NCBI GenBank assembly: GCA_964388155.1
Contig: CAYLYH010000005.1
Span: 23,867-87,866, forward strand
From: JACNKV01 sp964388155
GTDB lineage: Bacteria; Fidelibacterota; Marinisomatia; Marinisomatales; JACNKV01
Length of the DNA stretch: 64,000 bases
Reading direction: 5' to 3'
The notes beneath the pieces are model-generated. The model saw nothing but the letters and a program-made list of their open reading frames with translations, searched no databases and was not told the DNA's origin. Below are positions 26,419-35,372 of the stretch, piece after piece; within the stretch, counting starts at the first letter, position 1; each line of letters begins with the position of its first letter. Both the position numbers and the translations under genes were made by a program.

Positions 26419-26889
26419 TTATTCACTTTGTAATATTTTTTTCACAATTTTTGACGTGCTGTACCCTTCGAGAAATGGAATGACTTTGACCTCACCTTTC
26501 CGGTAAATTACTTCTTTTGCCCCCACAATAGTTTCAATGGTATAATCGCCGCCTTTGACTAAAAAATCCGGTTTTAGTGCAGTAATTAACTCTAAGGGCG
26601 TCTCTTCGTCAAACAACACAACACCATCCACAGATTTCAACGCATCTAACACCAATGCCCTGTCTTCTTCAGATTGTATGGGTCTTTGTGCTCCCTTCAA
26701 TTTCCGGACAGAAGCATCTGTATTTAATCCAATGATTAATCGATCACCGAACAACTTCGCCTCCGTAAGATAGGTGACGTGTCCCGGATGCATTATATCA
26801 AAGCATCCGTTGGTAAATACGATCTTTTCCCCTGCGTTTTTCCAAAGGGCTATTTGAGTTGCTGCTTCTTCTCTAGAGTAAATCACCAT
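26419..26889 (-). CDS. rfaE2: D-glycero-beta-D-manno-heptose 1-phosphate adenylyltransferase
   Basis: Makes ADP-heptose from heptose-1-phosphate and ATP for the LPS inner core. The 156-residue protein is the stand-alone C-terminal half of E. coli HldE. It has the nucleotidyltransferase motif FTNGCFDIMHPGHVTYL (HxGH), RPIQSEEDRALVLDALKSVD and the closing EGYSTSKIVKKIL, equivalent to the ISSTxIR-type motif. A strong AAGGAGGGAG precedes the ATG. The start overlaps the end of the DUF2851 gene by 17 bases. The kinase half is not in the window. Confidence 0.93.
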   Translation of the reverse strand: MVIYSREEAATQIALWKNAGEKIVFTNGCFDIMHPGHVTYLTEAKLFGDRLIIGLNTDASVRKLKGAQRPIQSEEDRALVLDALKSVDGVVLFDEETPLELITALKPDFLVKGGDYTIETIVGAKEVIYRKGEVKVIPFLEGYSTSKIVKKILQSE

Positions 26890-28021
26890 CTCCCTCCTTT
26901 ATCGGACACAGTTTACAATATCGATATTGACAATAGTATTTATCCAAGGATTTTAACGCTTGTAAAAACGAAAAAGAACGTAAATCCGGCGAACTGAACA
27001 CTCCTCGAAATTGCTTATCAAATTTCATATAGCTGTATGGCAACCGTAATTCAAACCACGCATCTCTTGTTGAAGTAAAAAGCGAAACATCATGGTCTAA
27101 AACAGCTTTCGCTCCAAGATACGGGAAAAACACATTGCCTAATAATTCCGTGATGACACCTTCACCACACACGCGTTTTAATTTGTCCATAAGATGTTCG
27201 CGCAGCGCGTTGGGTGACGGCAAATCATCAGAAATCAACCCCACACTAAACCGTATAATCTCAATCAATACTTCCAATCGTTTTTCAGGGTGACTTGCGG
27301 GACGAACTCCTTTTTTATACCATCGAATTGAAAGTGTTTCTGCTGTTTTCTTGAGAACTTTCATCCCTTCTGCGCGAGATAATTTTTTGAGTTGAGTTAT
27401 ATCCAGTGACTTAGACAAATGAATAAATCCTTCTTTATTACGACCAACACCCAAAATCCCTGCACTTAAGATAAGCAATCCTTGAGCCGTCATCGATTGT
27501 TTTTCAAGCAATCGTTGTACATGGAACTGCCAGCGTAATTCCGCTAAATAATGTAAAGAAGATAATGTCTCTGTGGGAACGGAAATATTTTCGACGGAAC
27601 ACGCAACTTGACCTTTTTCTTGTTTGGGTTGTTCAAGCACAACCGTTGGTATGTTCGGTTTTGGAGCGTTTGGGTTTACATGTCTAACAACGTGTAAAAT
27701 CACCGAATCATAAGCGTGATCTTTGTCATGGCCATGCGTAAACCAATCTTTGGATTCGACATGGCACTCTATATTTCCGGTAAGGATTTCTCCATCTATT
27801 TGAATGGAGGCATCAAACATGTCAGGTCCTTCATGCAGGTTTCGTTTTCCCGGATGAATCACAAAAATGGATTGGTTCTTATCTGACCGGATTATGGTCC
27901 CGGGAGTAAGATTCAACCACTGGTTCACCAAAGAAATTTCATAACCTCTCGCCGGATCAAACACGGGGTACAACCGCCCGTATGTGGGAGAATGATAGGT
28001 CATTTTTCTGATGACAGCCAT
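26873..28021 (-). CDS. DUF2851 family protein
   Basis: A 382-residue protein of unknown function. Family-typical stretches are LYPVFDPARGYEISLVNQWL near the start, GKRNLHEGPDMFDASIQIDG near residue 58, GNIECHVESKDWFTHGHDKD and YDSVILHVV near 80-110, and a C-terminal cysteine cluster (CQYRYCKLCPI). The His/Asp-rich HVESKDWFTHGHDKD suggests a metal or catalytic site, but no activity is established that I know of. The family is common in Bacteroidota-type genomes. It overlaps both plsC (upstream) and rfaE2 (downstream). Confidence 0.85.
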   Translation of the reverse strand: MAVIRKMTYHSPTYGRLYPVFDPARGYEISLVNQWLNLTPGTIIRSDKNQSIFVIHPGKRNLHEGPDMFDASIQIDGEILTGNIECHVESKDWFTHGHDKDHAYDSVILHVVRHVNPNAPKPNIPTVVLEQPKQEKGQVACSVENISVPTETLSSLHYLAELRWQFHVQRLLEKQSMTAQGLLILSAGILGVGRNKEGFIHLSKSLDITQLKKLSRAEGMKVLKKTAETLSIRWYKKGVRPASHPEKRLEVLIEIIRFSVGLISDDLPSPNALREHLMDKLKRVCGEGVITELLGNVFFPYLGAKAVLDHDVSLFTSTRDAWFELRLPYSYMKFDKQFRGVFSSPDLRSFSFLQALKSLDKYYCQYRYCKLCPIKEGDGDLL

Positions 28022-28719
28022 TCCGATTTCATTTGAATAACGTCTTCCCTTAGTTTCTCTGCCAACCAGTTTCTATCTTCGTAGGTCAGCGACGACGTTT
28101 CTATCGGAGTTCCGATTCTCATTTCAACATTTCTTGGAGTAATCTTCCATGAACCTTTCGTCATAACTTCAGACGTTCCGCAAAGTGCAACGGGAACAAT
28201 CGGCATTCCGGTTTCTATTGCTAACACAATTCCGCCTTTTTTGAATTTGTGTATTTTTCCATCCAACGAGCGTGTTCCCTCGGGATACAACATGACAGAT
28301 CGCGGATTTTTTCTTAAACTGACTACGGCTTTTTTCAAAGAACTCAATGCCTTTTGACGATTTCCCCTATCAACAAAAATTGTATGTGCTCCTATCATTG
28401 CCCAGCCAAAAAATGGAATTTTTCTTAATTCTTTTTTTGAAATAGCTACCATACGAAAAGGGATTGACGCAAATGCGAGCGGAATGTCAAATGCGGACTC
28501 GTGGTTAGCTGCAAGAAAATACTGCTGATTTATCTTCAAATTGTCTAATCCTTTTACACCATACCGTATACCGGATATATATAAAATAATTCTAGACCAT
28601 GTTCTCGCAATCCATCCAAATATTCGTCCTTTCCAATCCAAGAAAGAAACTACAATCCCGATCGTCCCAAGAACTACCGTCCAAAAGGCTGCATTTATCA
28701 TAATCCAAATTAACCGCAT
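28000..28719 (-). CDS. plsC: 1-acyl-sn-glycerol-3-phosphate acyltransferase
   Basis: Adds the second acyl chain to lysophosphatidic acid, giving phosphatidic acid for membrane lipid synthesis. The 239-residue protein has an N-terminal membrane helix (WIMINAAFWTVVLGTIGIVV), the catalytic NHESAFD (H-x4-D) motif near residue 73, and the glycerol-phosphate-binding YPEGTRS near 146, followed by VPVALCGTSEV. Length is typical. It shares one base with serS (TAATG) and overlaps the DUF2851 gene by 22 bases. Confidence 0.94.
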   Translation of the reverse strand: MRLIWIMINAAFWTVVLGTIGIVVSFLDWKGRIFGWIARTWSRIILYISGIRYGVKGLDNLKINQQYFLAANHESAFDIPLAFASIPFRMVAISKKELRKIPFFGWAMIGAHTIFVDRGNRQKALSSLKKAVVSLRKNPRSVMLYPEGTRSLDGKIHKFKKGGIVLAIETGMPIVPVALCGTSEVMTKGSWKITPRNVEMRIGTPIETSSLTYEDRNWLAEKLREDVIQMKSEWLSSEK

Positions 28720-29987
28720 TAGCGAATCTCCTTTATACCCAAATAAGGTTGAAGGGGTTCCGGGATGCGAATAGATCCATCCGCATTTTGATAGGTTTCA
28801 AGCAGGGCAACCAGTAAACGCGGCGTTGCAACTCCGGAGCCATTCAGTGTATGCATAAAATCTACTTTTTTATCTGCATTTCGACGATAGCGAATATTTC
28901 CGCGACGTGCTTGAAAACTTTCAAAATTACTGCAGGATGATACCTCCAGCCATGCGTTTTCTCCCGGTGCCCACACTTCCAAATCGTAACATTTTGCGGA
29001 CGCAAAACTCAAATCACCGGTACACAACTCCACAACCCGATAATGCAACCCTAAAACTTGTAATATCGATTCTGCCTGAGCCGTGAGAGATTCTAACTCA
29101 TCATACGATGATTCGGGGGTTACAAATTTTACCAATTCCACTTTGTTAAATTGATGCAGCCGAAGAAAACCACGGGTATCTTTGCCATAGGATCCTGCCT
29201 CCCGACGAAAGCATGCCGAATACGCTGAATAATATTTTGGGAGATCATCCTCGGGGAGGATTTCATCTCTGTGAATATTTGTAACGGGGACTTCTGCAGT
29301 TGGGATTAAATACAGCTCATCTGTATCGCTCCAATACATATCCTCGGCAAATTTCGGTAACTGACCTGTAGTGGTCATGGCAGATTTATTCGCAACAAAG
29401 GGTGGAAACACTTCTGTATATCCATATTCACTGTGATGATGGTCTAACATAAAATTTATGAGAGCGCGTTCTAATCTTGCTCCGGCATTCATATATAGAG
29501 GAAAACCTGAGCCGGAAATTTTTGATCCTCGCAGAAAGTCAAACATACCTAACTGTGTTCCCAACTCCAAGTGTGACTTTGGTGTAAATCCGAAATTCGG
29601 CTTCTCTCCCCAATCTCTGATTTCCACATTCATCGTTTCATCAGTGCCAACCGGTACGGAACAATGCGGAATATTTGGTAAGTTGATGAGTATATTTTTT
29701 AATTGTGCATCTAAATCAGCGGTTATTTTTTCCAACTCTTTAATGTGCTTGGAAACTTGCTGCATCTTGCAGATAGCTTCCGTGGTATCATCCCCGCTGC
29801 GTCTAGCCTTCCCGATTGCTTCCGATGCAATATTCCTCTCCGCACGCAATTCATTTAATTGATTTAAGTTGTCTCTATGCTTTTTGTCAAGGATTAGAAT
29901 TTTGTTTACGTCAAATTCTTCACCTTTTGCTTTCCAGCTATCTTGAATTTTCTTCGGATTTTCTCGTATGGCAGATATCGGTATCAC
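28719..29987 (-). CDS. serS: Seryl-tRNA synthetase
   Basis: Class II synthetase charging tRNA-Ser and tRNA-Sec. It has an N-terminal coiled-coil arm (about residues 25-95), motif 2 CFRREAGSYGKDTRGFLRLH and motif 3 near GSGVATPRLLVALLETYQ. I chose GTG at 29987 (422 residues, starting M/V-IPISAIRENPKKIQ) because GAGGA lies 6 bases upstream and the SerS family begins with this strand. An upstream ATG at 30026 would add 13 unrelated residues. It heads the downstream run plsC, DUF2851 gene, rfaE2. Confidence 0.96.
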   Translation of the reverse strand: MIPISAIRENPKKIQDSWKAKGEEFDVNKILILDKKHRDNLNQLNELRAERNIASEAIGKARRSGDDTTEAICKMQQVSKHIKELEKITADLDAQLKNILINLPNIPHCSVPVGTDETMNVEIRDWGEKPNFGFTPKSHLELGTQLGMFDFLRGSKISGSGFPLYMNAGARLERALINFMLDHHHSEYGYTEVFPPFVANKSAMTTTGQLPKFAEDMYWSDTDELYLIPTAEVPVTNIHRDEILPEDDLPKYYSAYSACFRREAGSYGKDTRGFLRLHQFNKVELVKFVTPESSYDELESLTAQAESILQVLGLHYRVVELCTGDLSFASAKCYDLEVWAPGENAWLEVSSCSNFESFQARRGNIRYRRNADKKVDFMHTLNGSGVATPRLLVALLETYQNADGSIRIPEPLQPYLGIKEIR

Positions 29988-30026
29988 GTCGTTCCTCGAT
30001 TGATTAATAAGCTGGAAATTAGCCAC

Positions 30027-30357
30027 GATTATTCATCAACGCAAAGATTGGTGTTTATTAAAAAGTGTCAAAGTATAATATGTGTTAAAGTGTTCAAGTG
30101 TCCGTCTACACTCCTAGGCGCACCGGTTACTTCGGACAGACATACCTCAGGTGGGTTAGTATGTTTTTCATGCTCCTCTACTCCCTATCTCTCCTTCTCC
30201 TCATCTCTCCCACACCTTTTCTCCTAATCCTAATCCATAAAGATTGACAACTACAGAAATTTCATCCTAATTTCCACAGGAATAAAAGGACATCCATATC
30301 GCTTCAACCTGCTATCAGTTTTTCATCAACCAATAATAAACGCAAGGATACTCGCCA
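30027..30357. repeat. Intergenic region with GTGTTAAA-type repeat, copy 2
   Basis: From 30063 to 30235 it has TGTGTTAAAGTGTTCAAGTG, then CTCCTAGGCGCACCGG, CCTCAGGTGGGTTAG, and a pyrimidine-rich end with CATGCTCCTCTACTCCC, matching the copy at 21569-21740; CCTAGGCGCAC also recurs at 59427-59437. The rest (30236-30357) is AT-rich. It separates the divergent serS run and the polysaccharide locus, and any promoters there could not be picked out confidently. Confidence 0.65.
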
Positions 30358-30477
30358 ATGAGCGGACTGAATAGCAACAACCATCGTCTTTTATCTCTCT
30401 ACGATTTTATCTATACTCAGCCAGATTTTATTCACAAGAACCTAACTCCGTTCTTGAGTTATCAGGCTACATCATGA
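30358..30477 (+). CDS. Possible 39-residue leader peptide overlapping the sugar transferase start
   Basis: An ATG-initiated frame encodes MSGLNSNNHRLLSLYDFIYT, then QPDFIHKNLTPFLSYQATS, and ends in TGA overlapping the sugar transferase start codon as ATGA. AAGGA lies 9 bases upstream of its ATG. A hairpin (CAAGAAC/GTTCTTG, 30435-30456) lies within its 3' half, just before the downstream gene. It resembles no family I know. A 39-codon frame can arise by chance, so translational coupling is only suggested. Confidence 0.3.
   Translation: MSGLNSNNHRLLSLYDFIYTQPDFIHKNLTPFLSYQATS
30435..30456 (+). promoter_or_regulatory. Hairpin just upstream of the sugar transferase start
   Basis: CAAGAAC and GTTCTTG pair perfectly over 7 bases around an 8-base loop, 18 bases before the ATG at 30474. 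It could influence translation of the first polysaccharide gene. Confidence 0.35.
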
Positions 30478-31902
30478 AGGGCATCATCTCACATTTCCAC
30501 GTTAGATTCCCCAAGTGGACTTTCTCTTGGATGCTTCTTTTAATAGATTCTCTCATCGGATTTTTTGCTTACCGAATTTCGTTAGAATCTAATATTATAG
30601 ATTTAGGTGTTCATCCGATTTGGGGATTCATTCTTCTCCAGTTGTTTTGGAGCTTCCTCTTTCTGTTTCGGTTGCATTTTCAAGGGGAATTTACAGTCTC
30701 ACGCGTCCATGAAATTAAACGAATTGCCCAAACAACATTGGCCGTTGTATTTCTGTTTATTGTTATCAACGCTATAATCAACCCTTTACCGTGGATTCCT
30801 GCTGAAAGTATTTTTGGATATTGGTTTCAATTTTATTTTGGAATAACAATTGCTCATTTTATTGTCCGCAGCTTCCAAAAACATTTGCTTCTCAAAGGCA
30901 TTGGACAGGAAAACTCGCTTATTTTGGGCGTAAATCCACGCGGGATACTTGCTGCACAAATTCTCTCCGAACATCAGCAGCAAGGATATAAAATCCTTGG
31001 ATTCGTACATATGTCCGATGACAGAGAATGTACTGAGAAACTTATTTTTCCCATCCTTGGTAAGGAGTCTATGCTCCATGATATTATTGTAAATCATCAA
31101 ATTACTGAAGTCATTTTTGCTTTAGAAAAAATTGAGCATGATCGACTTTTACTCTTATTAAATACACTTAACGGTTTGCCGGTTTCTTCCAGTGTGGTCC
31201 CTGCCTTACAAGATGTTATTTCAGGATTGATTCATACTAAACAGCTTCATGGTTTGCCTTTACTGAAGATTCAATCTCAACTAAACACAAGCTACAATCG
31301 TTATGGAAAACGTTTGGTAGACTTACTGATTACAATCCCTGCACTTATTGTGTCGTTACCGATTGCCCTACTAACGGGTCTTCTCATTAAGTTAGGCTCC
31401 CATGGTCCTATAATTTATTCACAAAAACGTGTCGGAAAAAACGGTACCCTTTTTTCATGTTACAAATTTAGATCTATGAGAGAAGATGCTGAAAAACACA
31501 CCGGGCCTGTATGGTCTGAAGAGGGTGATCCGCGTGTGACTGTCGTCGGAAAATGGTTACGCCGATTCAGGATTGACGAACTACCTCAATTGATCAATAT
31601 TTTAAAGGGTGATATGATANNNNNNNNNNAAAGGCGAAATGAGTCTAATCGGACCCCGCCCTGAACGCCCTTATTTCGTTGAGAAACTCAAAAAAGAAAT
31701 TCCGCTGTACGCGCGGAGGTTTAATGTCCGCCCCGGGATTACAGGATGGGCGCAAATTAAGCAACCCGCAGATAGAGTATTAGATGATGTCCGCGAAAAG
31801 CTACGATACGATTTTTACTATCTGGAAAACCTTAGCTTTAATATCGATATAAAAATTATTTTATCAACTATATGGGTAATGTTCTCGGGTAAAGGACGAT
31901 GA
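30474..31902 (+). CDS. Polyprenyl-phosphate sugar-1-phosphate transferase (initiating glycosyltransferase), split by assembly gap
   Basis: Starts repeat-unit synthesis by moving a sugar-1-phosphate to undecaprenyl phosphate. The N-terminal part has about four to five membrane helices and a Rossmann-like CoA-binding-type domain (LILGVNPRGILAAQIL near residue 148). The C-terminal bacterial sugar transferase domain has KRLVDLLITIPALIVSLPIA, YSQKRVGKNGTLFSCYKFRS, RFRIDELPQLINILKGDM and SLIGPRPERPYF, as in WbaP/WcaJ proteins. A run of 10 N at 31620-31629 breaks the frame. The codons before the gap (KGDMI) and after it (KGEMS) are two versions of the same place, so the real gene is probably continuous at about 467 residues. 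The sugar is not predictable from sequence. Confidence 0.9.
31620..31629. other. Assembly gap (10 N) with duplicated flanks
   Basis: Ten undetermined bases. The 15 bases on the left (AAGGGTGATATGATA) and those on the right (AAAGGCGAAATGAGT) encode the same conserved KG(D/E)M position of the sugar transferase. The contig ends therefore overlap rather than leaving missing sequence. Confidence 0.85.
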
Positions 31903-31968
31903 GGTAAAACAATTTATAATGTACAATTTAGAATTAAGAATTATTCCACGAATAATCTAAGGTAAGAT

Positions 31969-33579
31969 ATGCAATTACAAACCATTATTCGCTCCAAAAT
32001 TTTTCCGGCGGTTTTAGGGATACTTACATTCGGTTTTTCTCAATCTACGCCGGTGGATTTAAATCATCCTGTGTACATATTTATCCGACAGCAAATTGCG
32101 TTGTCTCACATACATCAACCCTCCAACGGAATTCAGCCGTACACCTATTCAGAGATAAGGCATACGTTAGAAGACCTCTCCGGAAATGACGCACTTTCCG
32201 ATTTTGAGAAGAAAACCCTTAAAATATTTACCCAAGAATTTGAAGTAAACAGCATGCCTAAAGGTTTGTCCGGGGTGTGGCAATCAGAGCATCGCCGTAA
32301 ATTATCAAAACAATTGTTATCCATCATTGGAGCAGCTCCGCACTTTGCATCATACAAAGACAATCAATTGACCGCATGGATTGATTGGGAAGAAACCATC
32401 CGATGGCAAAAAGAAAATGATGCATCGCGGAGATATCATTCTGATCGGTTGAGTATCCATGGTGAATTTAATAATCATCTCTCATTTTATAGCGACTACA
32501 CGCTTTACCGGCTTGAAAATGCGTCCGGCTTTTCGGGCATGCCGAATGAATATAAACAAGGGCATAAAAAGAGTTTTGATGAAGTGGATATGACAATTTG
32601 GGACTTGTCGCAAGCATCTATTGTTTATGAAAATCCCATTCTCAATATTGAGTTTAGTAAGAAGCCTGTTTACTGGGGTTTTTCTCCAAAACACTCACCC
32701 ATTTTTTCGAACCAAGTCCTTCCGTTTACGTTTATAGGATTTTCGAAAAAATACAAACGGGTTGAAATGACAAGTTTTCATGGTGCTCTTATGTCGTTTT
32801 CCACAACTCGACCTGATTCGATAATCCCGGAAAAACGCATTGCCGGGCATCGGGTTGATTTTTCTCCCAGAGATAATATTACATTGGCGTTTTCTGAGAT
32901 GGTCGTCTATGTTGAGCGAACTCTCGAGCCCGGATATTTGCTTCCCGTTAACTTATTTTGGTCAGAAGAACACAATCTTGGAGATCGTGATAATATCCTC
33001 ATGGCGTTTGAAGGAAAGTGGAGAGTCCGCCCCGGGATTGAATTTTACGGCACATTCCTTTGGGATGAATTATCGTGGTTAGACCTATTTAGTCAATGGT
33101 GGGGGAATAAATTCGTCTTCCAAGCCGGTGCGTATTGGGTACCTTCTTCATCCGAAAATCTACCGGATTTACGAGTAGAGTATACGGCAGCCCGACCGTG
33201 GGTCTATACACATGATGAACCGCTCATCACATTTACATCTGCTGATATCGGACTTGGGTTCCCCGACGGACCAAATTCGCAATTACTCTATGTCGAGTCA
33301 AATTGGTGGCTATCACCGCAATCATTATGGACACTCTCCTACCGCCACCTGAAAAAAGGAAGTGTATTTGGCAGTTCTCCAACAGATAATTATGACGATC
33401 GAGATCGCAGTTTAGATGACACGACTCCATTTTTGCTTGGTGAAATCACATCATCCAATCAAATTGAATTACAGGGAAATTACCGGATATCTTATATGCT
33501 CGATTGGTTTATCAATATATCTTATTTAGACAACCCTCAGCAACTATCCGGTCAAATTGGGGTGAAGTTTAATTGGTAG
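31969..33579 (+). CDS. Wzi-like outer membrane capsule-assembly protein
   Basis: A 536-residue predicted outer membrane beta-barrel. It has a signal peptide, an N-terminal helical region with HPVYIFIRQQIALSHI and YTYSEIRHTLEDL, and then many alternating aromatic strands, including KKPVYWGFSPKHSPIFSNQV, which resembles the conserved segment of Wzi-family proteins. Wzi anchors capsule polysaccharide at the surface. The C-terminus (QIGVKFNW) ends in an aromatic residue, as barrel proteins do. It follows the initiating transferase by 66 bases on the same strand, within the polysaccharide locus. AAGGTAAGAT precedes the ATG. The family call is from pattern, so a generic barrel is the alternative. 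Confidence 0.6.
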   Translation: MQLQTIIRSKIFPAVLGILTFGFSQSTPVDLNHPVYIFIRQQIALSHIHQPSNGIQPYTYSEIRHTLEDLSGNDALSDFEKKTLKIFTQEFEVNSMPKGLSGVWQSEHRRKLSKQLLSIIGAAPHFASYKDNQLTAWIDWEETIRWQKENDASRRYHSDRLSIHGEFNNHLSFYSDYTLYRLENASGFSGMPNEYKQGHKKSFDEVDMTIWDLSQASIVYENPILNIEFSKKPVYWGFSPKHSPIFSNQVLPFTFIGFSKKYKRVEMTSFHGALMSFSTTRPDSIIPEKRIAGHRVDFSPRDNITLAFSEMVVYVERTLEPGYLLPVNLFWSEEHNLGDRDNILMAFEGKWRVRPGIEFYGTFLWDELSWLDLFSQWWGNKFVFQAGAYWVPSSSENLPDLRVEYTAARPWVYTHDEPLITFTSADIGLGFPDGPNSQLLYVESNWWLSPQSLWTLSYRHLKKGSVFGSSPTDNYDDRDRSLDDTTPFLLGEITSSNQIELQGNYRISYMLDWFINISYLDNPQQLSGQIGVKFNW

Positions 33580-33835
33580 CCTAAGGCATAAGTTGAGTAT
33601 CATGATTGAGCTCACTCCGGAAAGGGGTTAAAACCCCCCAGTTCGTTGGTTTTACCACAATCCCCGCCCTACCTGCCCGCCATATTTTGAAATTAGTAAA
33701 GAAGGCAGGCGGGAAGGACGGGGTAACTATATTGGTGTATCTGTATTTATATAGATACTTACCCCTTCCTTTAGGTTGGGGTGTAAAATCCGAAAAGTAG
33801 AGGGCTTTAGCCCAACATGACCTTTTCCATTAGAC
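33580..33835. repeat. Intergenic repeats between convergent Wzi-like gene and wecB
   Basis: Contains GAAAGGGGTTAAAACCCCCC, CCTGCCCGCC (33669-33678) with an imperfect inverted partner GGCAGGCGGG (33704-33713), ACCCCTTCCTTTAGGTTGGGG and AGGGCTTTAGCCC. These are palindromic, non-coding, repeat-type sequences and could act as a bidirectional terminator between the converging genes. No gene is seen. Confidence 0.55.
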
Positions 33836-34900
33836 TCATGATTCTTTCAAAATCTTTGTAATAATATCCGCCGCTTGACCATCTCCGTAGTGTGATTTAT
33901 TTCTAATCGGTATTGGTGGAGACTGAATCAACTCCGGCAGCTCTTCAATTCTATCGTTAACCAAAGTATTCCATCCGTCTTCAACCGTTTCCACCCATTC
34001 TGTTTCAGGGCGAACCGTTAGACACGGAACTTGATGCAAATAGGCTTCTTTTTGGATCCCCCCGGAATCCGTCAGAATTACTTTTGCGTTCTTTTCAAGT
34101 AACATCATATCCAAATAACCGACAGGATCAATCGGGCGAATAGTTGGATGATGTTTAAGGTTGAACTCGGATAATAATTTCAATGTCCGCGGATGGATGG
34201 GGAAAATCAATGGAATGGGTGATTTTTCAAGAGAGGTTAATAAGGACGATAATTTTCCATGATTATCGGCATTTGCAGGACGATGGATAGTCATTAACCC
34301 GTAAGATTTTGGTTCAAGATTCAAGTGCTTTAAAATCGTCGATTTTCTTTCGGCAATCTTTGTAAAATATATTAGGGAATCAACCATGACATCACCAGTA
34401 ATAAACACTCCTTTTGTCATGCCTTCCTTTTTTAGATTTTCAACTGCAACCGATGTCGGACAGAATAAATAAGACGAAACAGAATCTGTTAGTACTCGGT
34501 TAATCTCCTCCGGCATTGTGCGGTTATAAGAGCGAAGTCCTGCCTCAACATGAGCAATAGGAATATGAAGTTTAGATGCTGCCAGCGCACCGGCAACCGT
34601 TGCATTTGTATCGCCATACACCAAAACAATATCCGGGGTTTCTTTGAGAATAACATCTTCGATCCCCCGTAAGCTTGCCGCTGTTTGCTCAGCGTGACTG
34701 CCTGAACCAACCCCTAAATTATAATTGGGCTGCGGAATGTCCATTTCTTCAAAAAACACTTTTGACATATTATCGTCATAATGCTGACCGGTATTGCAAA
34801 GAATTTCATTCACTCCATTATTTCGCAACGCACGGGAGACCATCCCTGCTTTTATAAATTGAGGACGAGCACCGATGATGGTGAGGGTTTTCATAGACAT
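33836..34900 (-). CDS. wecB: UDP-N-acetylglucosamine 2-epimerase (non-hydrolysing)
   Basis: Interconverts UDP-GlcNAc and UDP-ManNAc for surface polysaccharide. The protein of about 354 residues has LTIIGARPQFIKAGMVSRAL at the N-terminus, CNTGQHYDDNMS near residue 40, HVEAGLRSYNRTMPEEINR near 110, FPIHPRTLKLL and TDSGGIQKEAYLHQVPCLTV near 285, all typical. I chose ATG at 34900 (MSMKTLTII) with GAGAAG upstream; 34894 and 34915 are alternatives. It is set apart from the other minus-strand polysaccharide genes by an ATPase gene and repeat DNA. Confidence 0.94.
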   Translation of the reverse strand: MSMKTLTIIGARPQFIKAGMVSRALRNNGVNEILCNTGQHYDDNMSKVFFEEMDIPQPNYNLGVGSGSHAEQTAASLRGIEDVILKETPDIVLVYGDTNATVAGALAASKLHIPIAHVEAGLRSYNRTMPEEINRVLTDSVSSYLFCPTSVAVENLKKEGMTKGVFITGDVMVDSLIYFTKIAERKSTILKHLNLEPKSYGLMTIHRPANADNHGKLSSLLTSLEKSPIPLIFPIHPRTLKLLSEFNLKHHPTIRPIDPVGYLDMMLLEKNAKVILTDSGGIQKEAYLHQVPCLTVRPETEWVETVEDGWNTLVNDRIEELPELIQSPPIPIRNKSHYGDGQAADIITKILKES

Positions 34901-34915
34901 TGTTTTGCTTCTCAA

Positions 34916-35372
34916 GTCAATGGTAAATTGTACGACTTATTCCTCGTCCGGGGTAATCGAAGTACTTTAAAATAACCTGTTTAACTCCTACGGAGTTTGT
35001 CATATTTATTGTCATTGTTTCTATAAATATACAATCCCTACGGGATTTCCTTTCACAATGGGATACTCTGTAGGAGTAGAATATTTATAGAAAACCATAT
35101 TGGCCCATGACCAACTCCACAGGGGTTGAATATTAAAGTGAAATTTTACCACAAACAATTCAGTAATGTTATAGAACATCGCCGAAAACCCTAATTCAAA
35201 AATCAGTGTTTCAGAAAACACATTTCGACAGATTATAATTCCTATATTTTTCAACCTTTCATAACCAATTATACCGGATATTATTGTCATCACGAGGAGT
35301 ATGCGACGAAGCTTAGATGTCCCGTACCGAAGTATGAGGTCGTGGTGTTCTCCTTAAGTATACCAAAATTTA
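34916..35372. repeat. Non-coding region with CCTACGGAGT-type repeats
   Basis: 457 bases without a credible gene. It holds CTCCTACGGAGTTTG (34986-35000), ATCCCTACGGGATTTCC (35034-35050), CTCTGTAGGAGTAGAATATT and CAACTCCACAGGGGTTGAA, spaced by AT-rich ATTTATAGAAA stretches. This is a cluster of short inverted units such as TCCTACGGAG. A 90-codon frame through it (35021-35293) is made of these repeats. Near 35291 TCACGAGGAGTATGCGACGAAGC is another repeat-like stretch. Confidence 0.6.

Noticed and set aside
29943..30227. 94-codon plus-strand frame antisense to the serS start and across a repeat
   Set aside because: It overlaps the well-supported serS start and the GTGTTAAA repeat, with no recognisable protein features.
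33606..33800. 64-codon plus-strand open frame after the Wzi-like gene
   Set aside because: It runs through palindromic intergenic repeats and has low-complexity sequence.
35021..35293. 90-codon minus-strand open frame
   Set aside because: It is built from the CCTACGGAGT-type repeat cluster, has no ribosome binding site and no family-like sequence, so it is probably not a gene.
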